Shown here piece after piece: positions 7,127-10,632 of a DNA stretch of 10,632 bases (its first letter is position 1; each line of letters opens with the position of its first letter). The stretch is from Treponema sp. GTDB lineage: Bacteria > Spirochaetota > Spirochaetia > Treponematales > Breznakiellaceae. Location: the NCBI GenBank assembly GCA_031290325.1, contig JAITNU010000167.1, positions 1 to 10,632 on the forward strand, in the 5' to 3' direction. The translations under genes were made by a program, and so were the position numbers. Under the pieces are notes generated by a model. The model worked only from the letters and a program-made list of their open reading frames with translations, had not been told where the DNA came from and did no database searches.

Positions 7127-7264
7127 TAATAGGCAAATTGCTCAGATACTTATAATAGTATACTGCTATTTTGCTCCGCTGGGAACCTTTATAACTTACC
7201 ATAACAGGCAAATTGCTCAGATACTTATAATAGTATACTGCTATTTTGCTCCGCTGGGAACCTT
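7109..7264 (-). repeat. 75-base tandem duplication of the tssC 3' end and trailer
   Basis: Bases 7109-7189 match 7184-7264 at an offset of exactly 75, with 78 of 81 positions identical and the last 59 (7131-7189) perfect. Mismatches are at 7114, 7117 and 7130. The right-hand copy contains the true last seven codons and stop of tssC; the left-hand copy carries the same codons as non-coding DNA. Each copy holds an imperfect AT-rich hairpin (7133-7174 and 7208-7249), with GCAAA/TTTGC at the base and CAG-ATACT/AGTAT-CTG in the upper stem around TATAAT. The duplication lengthens the tssC-hcp spacer to 162 bases (143 without the hcp leader after the ribosome site). Confidence 0.95.
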
Positions 7265-8728
7265 GGTCACCAGCCGCAGGGACGTAGTCAGGCCTTCAAG
7301 CTGATAATGGGGCCGCAGGTAGAACCGGGCATTGTAATACCCCGGCTGTCCCTCAACGGATTCAACCTCAACCCTCGCTTCAGCCAGAGGATACTTCGCC
7401 TTAACCTCTTCCGGCGCATTGGGATCGCTGGTAACATAGTTGGCGATCCAGTTGGAGAGCCAGCGCTGCATATCCTCTTTTTCCTTGAACGATCCGATCT
7501 TGTCCCGGACAATACATTTCAGGAAATGGGCAAACCGGCAAGTCGCAAAGATATAGGGGAGCCGCGCCGAGAGGCTGGCGTTTGCCGTGGCATCCGGTAA
7601 ATCGTATTCAGCAGGCTTGTTCACGGTCTGTCCCCCAAGAAACACCGCGTAATCAGTGTTCTTCCAATGGATGAGGGGCAGGAAACCGTTCCGGGACAGC
7701 TCCGCTTCCCGGCGGTCGGTGATTGCCACTTCAGTAGGGCACTTCATAGCCATCCCACCGTCTTCAGAAGGGAAGGTGTGGGTCGGCAGCCCTTCTACCG
7801 CACCACCAGACTCGACACCGCGGATATTAGCACACCAGCCGTAGTTGGTAAAGGAACGGTTGACATTCGCGCCCATGGCGTAGGCGGCGTTCATCCAGTT
7901 GTACTTGTCACTGGCTCCGGCTCCGGTGTCTTCCTCAAAGTTAAATTCTTCCACCGGATTGGTGGTGGCCCCATAGGGCGCACGGCTTAATACCCGTGGC
8001 AGGGCAAGGGCCACATAGCGGCTGTCGTCGGATTCCCGGAAGGAACGCCAGGCGGCGTATTCGGCCATGGTGAAAATCTTGCTGATGTCCCGGGGATTGG
8101 CCAGGTCCTGCCAGGAATCAAGGTTCATAATCGAGGGGTCTGCTGCGGAAATGAACGGCATGTGGGAAGCCGCGGAAACCTGGGCCACCCCCTTCAGGAT
8201 CTCAACATCCGGCCCGGTGTGGTTGAAGTAATAATCGCCGATTAACGCGCCGTAGGGTTCGCCGCCGGCGGTTCCGTATTCGTCTTCATAGAGCTTCTTG
8301 AACAAGGGGCTTTGATCCCAGGCAGTTCCTTTGAACTTCTTGAGGGTCTTACCCAGTTCCGTCTTGGAAACATTCATCACCCGGATCTTCAGGTTTTCAC
8401 CGGTCTGGCTATTGTTGACCAGATAGCTCAAGCCCCGCCAGGCGCTCTCCAACTGGGCAAAATCAGGATGATGTATGATGAGATTGACCTGTTCCGACAA
8501 TTTCTTGTCAAGTTCAGCAATAATCCCCTCAATGGTTTTGAGAGAATCACTGGAAACCAGACTGGCGTTTTCCAGGGCCTGGTTCATCAGGGTTTTAACC
8601 GCGCTCTGTACCGCGCTGCTTGCTTCTTCTGATTTCGGCTTAAACTCCTGATTCAGGAGCTTCTCAAAATCAGACATTTCCAGGGTTTCGGCGTTTAAGG
8701 CGCTCAAACTTTCCTGCGTTTCAGCCAT
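7241..8728 (-). CDS. tssC: TssC (VipB-like), large T6SS sheath subunit
   Basis: A 495-residue protein of normal length for the TssC/VipB/EvpB family. Landmarks are the N-terminal helical region to about 85, HHPDFAQLESAWRGL (86-100), ALIGDYYF (161-168), RYVALALPRVLSRAPYG (237-253) and the C-terminal strand region RPHYQLEGLTTSLRLV (472-487). With TssB it builds the long cytoplasmic sheath whose contraction drives the Hcp tube outwards; the N-terminal helices are the usual ClpV recognition region in contracted sheaths. The ATG at 8728 has GGAGG five bases upstream, a strong site, and follows tssB after 9 bases. The last seven codons and stop lie inside one copy of a 75-base tandem duplication. 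Readthrough of the stop would meet an in-frame TGA eight codons later, so the duplication does not extend the protein. Confidence 0.97.
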   Translation of the reverse strand: MAETQESLSALNAETLEMSDFEKLLNQEFKPKSEEASSAVQSAVKTLMNQALENASLVSSDSLKTIEGIIAELDKKLSEQVNLIIHHPDFAQLESAWRGLSYLVNNSQTGENLKIRVMNVSKTELGKTLKKFKGTAWDQSPLFKKLYEDEYGTAGGEPYGALIGDYYFNHTGPDVEILKGVAQVSAASHMPFISAADPSIMNLDSWQDLANPRDISKIFTMAEYAAWRSFRESDDSRYVALALPRVLSRAPYGATTNPVEEFNFEEDTGAGASDKYNWMNAAYAMGANVNRSFTNYGWCANIRGVESGGAVEGLPTHTFPSEDGGMAMKCPTEVAITDRREAELSRNGFLPLIHWKNTDYAVFLGGQTVNKPAEYDLPDATANASLSARLPYIFATCRFAHFLKCIVRDKIGSFKEKEDMQRWLSNWIANYVTSDPNAPEEVKAKYPLAEARVEVESVEGQPGYYNARFYLRPHYQLEGLTTSLRLVTKVPSGAK

Positions 8729-8737
8729 AGTTACCTC

Positions 8738-9247
8738 CTATTCAGCCGGGGCTTTTTCTTTTGCCTTTTGAGACAAAGCCTTGAGCAGGGCAGGGTCTTC
8801 GAGGATCTTGTTTAAAAGCTCCTCTGCTCCGGCCTTGCCGTCCATATACGAAAGCAGGTTTGAAAGCTGCTGCCGGGCCTCTAAAAGTTGTTTCAAACCC
8901 TCCACCTTAGCCGTAACCGCTGCAGGAGAAAAATCATCCATACTTTCAAAGGTCATGTCCACCGCGATATTGCCCGCTCCGGTAAGCGTGTTGGGAACAT
9001 TAAAGGCCACCCGGGGCTTGATGCTCTTTAAACGGTCATCAAAGTTATCAACGCTGATTTCCATCACCTTGCGATCATCAAGTTTGGGCAGCGGTTCAGC
9101 AGGCTTTCCTGAAAGGTCCGATAAGACCCCCATGACAAAAGGTAAGCTGACCTTTTTTTCCGCTCCATAGAGTTCAACATCGTATTCGATCTGAACCCGT
9201 GGAGCCCTGTTCTTGGCTATAGACTTTTGACTATTGCTTGAAGCCAT
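8738..9247 (-). CDS. tssB: TssB (VipA-like), small T6SS sheath subunit
   Basis: A 169-residue protein with the family signature RAPRVQIEYDVELYG (14-28), LPFVMGVLSDLSG (35-47), the D-D-R segment (57-59) and a C-terminal helical half. This is the TssB/VipA/ImpB family. TssB pairs with TssC by strand exchange to make the contractile sheath in the cytoplasm. The frame also contains an ATG at 9262, five codons further up. I chose the ATG at 9247 because GGAGG lies five bases before it and the N-terminus fits the family better. It sits 76 bases after tssA and 9 bases before tssC, so tssB and tssC are almost certainly co-translated in matching amounts. A lysine- and alanine-rich tail (161-169) closes the protein. 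No oddity is seen. Confidence 0.96.
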   Translation of the reverse strand: MASSNSQKSIAKNRAPRVQIEYDVELYGAEKKVSLPFVMGVLSDLSGKPAEPLPKLDDRKVMEISVDNFDDRLKSIKPRVAFNVPNTLTGAGNIAVDMTFESMDDFSPAAVTAKVEGLKQLLEARQQLSNLLSYMDGKAGAEELLNKILEDPALLKALSQKAKEKAPAE

Positions 9248-9323
9248 AGCAACCTCCTCCATTATAACTGTAATACCGTCACCTTATGGTTACGCAGATC
9301 AAGTTCTTTCCTCGCAATTCCCG

Positions 9324-10334
9324 TTACTCCTCTGGTTTGATCCCCAGAATATCCCGCCCGCGGGAGACCGCGTCCGGCGCTATATCTTCCAGCAGATCCA
9401 TAAAGGTCATTTCCGAGAACCGCAATGCCCGGTTTATCAACAGGGGGATCGGACTATTCGGTTCCTGACGCTGAAAATACTCAGCGCCTTTTTTGAGCAA
9501 TAACAGCGCTTCCGCACGGGTACCGGCCGACACGAGATTCACGCTTCCCGAGGACGTCCCTGCCGCCCCTTCGAAAACTGGTACTCCAGCATCGACTGCG
9601 GCATCTGAGGCGCCAACAGATTGCAGACAGGTATCATAAAAAGAACGGAACCGGTCCACTTCATGGGTCAGGGACGCCATGTTCAAAAGGTACCCGCCCT
9701 GCATTTTCCCGTTCATCTCGTTGCACAGGGCCTCGATCTGCTCCTTTGCCTCAAGCCCCAGGGCCGCCCGCTCCTGAATCTCCGTAATCGACGCCTGCAT
9801 GAACCTGACCAGGTCCAGGGCATTATCGCCACCGTCAGAGGAAACCAGGTCCCTCAGGGTATATCCCAAAGACGGCACCAGCCGTACCTCCCGCAGGCGG
9901 GAGATAAACATGATCGGATCGTTAATGGCGCCAGCATCGGGAGACAACATGGCAAGAATGTTGAACCGTTCACTGGGATCGTTATCATCCTCAGGATCAA
10001 GCTGAGGATAACAAGCATCCCACATATCTTTGACCAGAAAAACCAGGAGCTTCAGGGTCGAAACCAGCCCAGCCAGCCCATCAAGGGCGGTCTGAGCAAT
10101 TACCAGATACGAAGCGACCCGTAAATCCCGGGTTTTTTTCCATAGCTCAAGACAATGCTTATTGAGTTTTTTCCAGTCCGGATCCCGTCCCGCAATGATA
10201 GAATCTCCCATTTGGCTGTCCGGCACCGCCACCGCCAGGGACTCCATTTCAGTATATAAAGGATCGTATTCCGCGTTGATTCCCGCCAGACTATCCCCGC
10301 TCAGGGGAACTGCCATTTCATCGATATCTATCAT
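9324..10334 (-). CDS. tssA: TssA (ImpA-type), T6SS assembly-coordinating protein
   Basis: A 336-residue protein with an ImpA_N-type domain at about 7-120: PLSGDSLAGINAEYDPLY (10-27), DLRVASYL (70-77) and WDACYPQLDPED (105-116). The C-terminal segment AEYFQRQEPNSPIPLLINRA (284-303) carries the EPxSP-x-P motif found at the end of many TssA proteins. The low-complexity Ala/Ser/Val stretch at about 239-270 looks like a linker. In studied systems TssA contacts the baseplate and membrane complex and then the growing sheath end. The subtype varies by C-terminal domain and is not fixed here. An in-frame GTG at 10394 would add 20 residues. The ATG at 10334 is preferred because the family N-terminus starts there and AAAGG lies about ten bases upstream. 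It is first in the operon, preceded by a good promoter. Confidence 0.92.
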   Translation of the reverse strand: MIDIDEMAVPLSGDSLAGINAEYDPLYTEMESLAVAVPDSQMGDSIIAGRDPDWKKLNKHCLELWKKTRDLRVASYLVIAQTALDGLAGLVSTLKLLVFLVKDMWDACYPQLDPEDDNDPSERFNILAMLSPDAGAINDPIMFISRLREVRLVPSLGYTLRDLVSSDGGDNALDLVRFMQASITEIQERAALGLEAKEQIEALCNEMNGKMQGGYLLNMASLTHEVDRFRSFYDTCLQSVGASDAAVDAGVPVFEGAAGTSSGSVNLVSAGTRAEALLLLKKGAEYFQRQEPNSPIPLLINRALRFSEMTFMDLLEDIAPDAVSRGRDILGIKPEE

Positions 10335-10428
10335 ACCGCCCCAGCCTTTCTCCTGTTTTTTAGAGGCCACCAATAGGTTTCTCACATAATACACTACATT
10401 TCTTTATAAAATAATAAAGAGATACTAA

Positions 10429-10458
10429 AATATAACAAGAATTTGCTTTTCCCGTCAA
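10429..10458 (-). promoter_or_regulatory. Candidate sigma70 promoter for the T6SS operon
   Basis: On the minus strand TTGACG (10458-10453) and TATATT (10434-10429) are 18 bases apart. Each matches the sigma70 consensus at five of six positions. They lie in an AT-rich stretch about 95 bases before the tssA ATG, so the transcript would have a leader of roughly 90 bases. GTCCT/AGGAC half-sites (10459-10463 and 10479-10483) abut the -35 and could be an operator. I see no sigma54-type site, though many T6SS operons elsewhere use one. Confidence 0.55.
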
Positions 10459-10520
10459 GTCCTAAACCAAAAAACATCAGGACGAGCGCATTAAAATTTT
10501 CTGAAAAACAAAGATAGATT

Positions 10521-10540
10521 TTTCTCTGCGTACTCTGCGG
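10521..10540. repeat. Short CTCTGCG direct repeat in the intergenic region
   Basis: CTCTGCG occurs at 10524-10530 and again at 10533-10539, a nine-base period, flanked by T-rich DNA. Similar short tracts of CTCTGCG-like units are scattered in intergenic DNA of many bacterial genomes. It falls just after the end of the partial upstream gene. No function can be assigned. Confidence 0.5.
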
Positions 10541-10549
10541 TTTTTAGGA

Positions 10550-10632
10550 TTACCCGAGGTCCGACTCGTGGCTTAAGTCCAGAATTGCTTTAACATGCTC
10601 TTCATTGGGAGTACCCTTTGCAAGCTCCTTTA
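10550..10632 (-). CDS. 3' end of an upstream gene (product unknown)
   Basis: A frame on the minus strand is open from the window edge and ends in TAA at 10552-10550, giving 26 codons. The tail, ending EEHVKAILDLSHESDLG, is hydrophilic and looks helical, like a real protein C-terminus. The other two minus-strand frames close within ten codons. One plus-strand frame is also open here but reads serine- and arginine-rich, as expected of an antisense shadow. The product cannot be recognised, and nothing ties it to the T6SS. About 215 bases separate it from tssA, with a promoter for the operon between, so it is probably a separate transcription unit. Confidence 0.45.
   Translation of the reverse strand, partial: KELAKGTPNEEHVKAILDLSHESDLG

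Noticed and set aside
7133..7249. The hairpins in the duplicated spacer as intrinsic terminators of tssC
   Set aside because: The stems are AT-rich and interrupted, and no U-run follows either copy directly, so they do not meet the usual terminator pattern.
9261..9266. A perfect TATAAT on the minus strand before tssB, suggesting an internal promoter
   Set aside because: No acceptable -35 lies 16-18 bases upstream, and transcription would begin inside the tssB ribosome binding site.

Overview
The window carries one side of a type VI secretion system (T6SS) locus. Every gene I can support lies on the minus strand, so transcription runs from the right end towards the left end. In transcription order the cluster is tssA, tssB, tssC, hcp (tssD), tssE, tssF, tssG, tssH (clpV) and a small PAAR-type spike-tip protein. 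A partial gene enters at each edge: the last 26 codons of an unrelated upstream gene at the right edge, and the first codons of a possible next gene at the left edge. I see no tRNA, rRNA, CRISPR array, insertion sequence or transposase.

Layout: an AT-rich intergenic region (about 10335-10549) holds a good sigma70-type promoter for the operon. tssA, tssB and tssC follow, then a 143-base spacer containing a 75-base tandem duplication of the tssC tail, a weak stem, a nine-U run and the hcp ribosome binding site. hcp ends at a compact hairpin in a 120-base spacer. tssE, tssF and tssG are packed tightly (8-base gap, then a 22-base overlap). tssH follows after 51 bases, and the PAAR gene after 135 bases flanked by an 8-base inverted repeat.

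How the parts work together (known for the families): TssB/TssC form the contractile sheath around the Hcp tube. TssE, TssF and TssG are baseplate parts. TssA primes and coordinates polymerisation. TssH is the AAA+ ATPase that disassembles the contracted sheath. PAAR sharpens the VgrG spike and can carry effectors. The membrane complex (TssJ, TssL, TssM), TssK and VgrG are not in this window; they are probably further left or elsewhere in the genome. No toxin or immunity gene is recognisable here.

Organism: a diderm (Gram-negative type) bacterium, since the T6SS needs two membranes. Coding DNA is moderately GC-rich and intergenic DNA AT-rich. Genus cannot be fixed from the sequence; a spirochaete or a deltaproteobacterium-like host is only a guess. 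The machinery is a known system. The less ordinary content lies in the RNA-level structures around hcp and in the histidine-free, four-cysteine PAAR protein.
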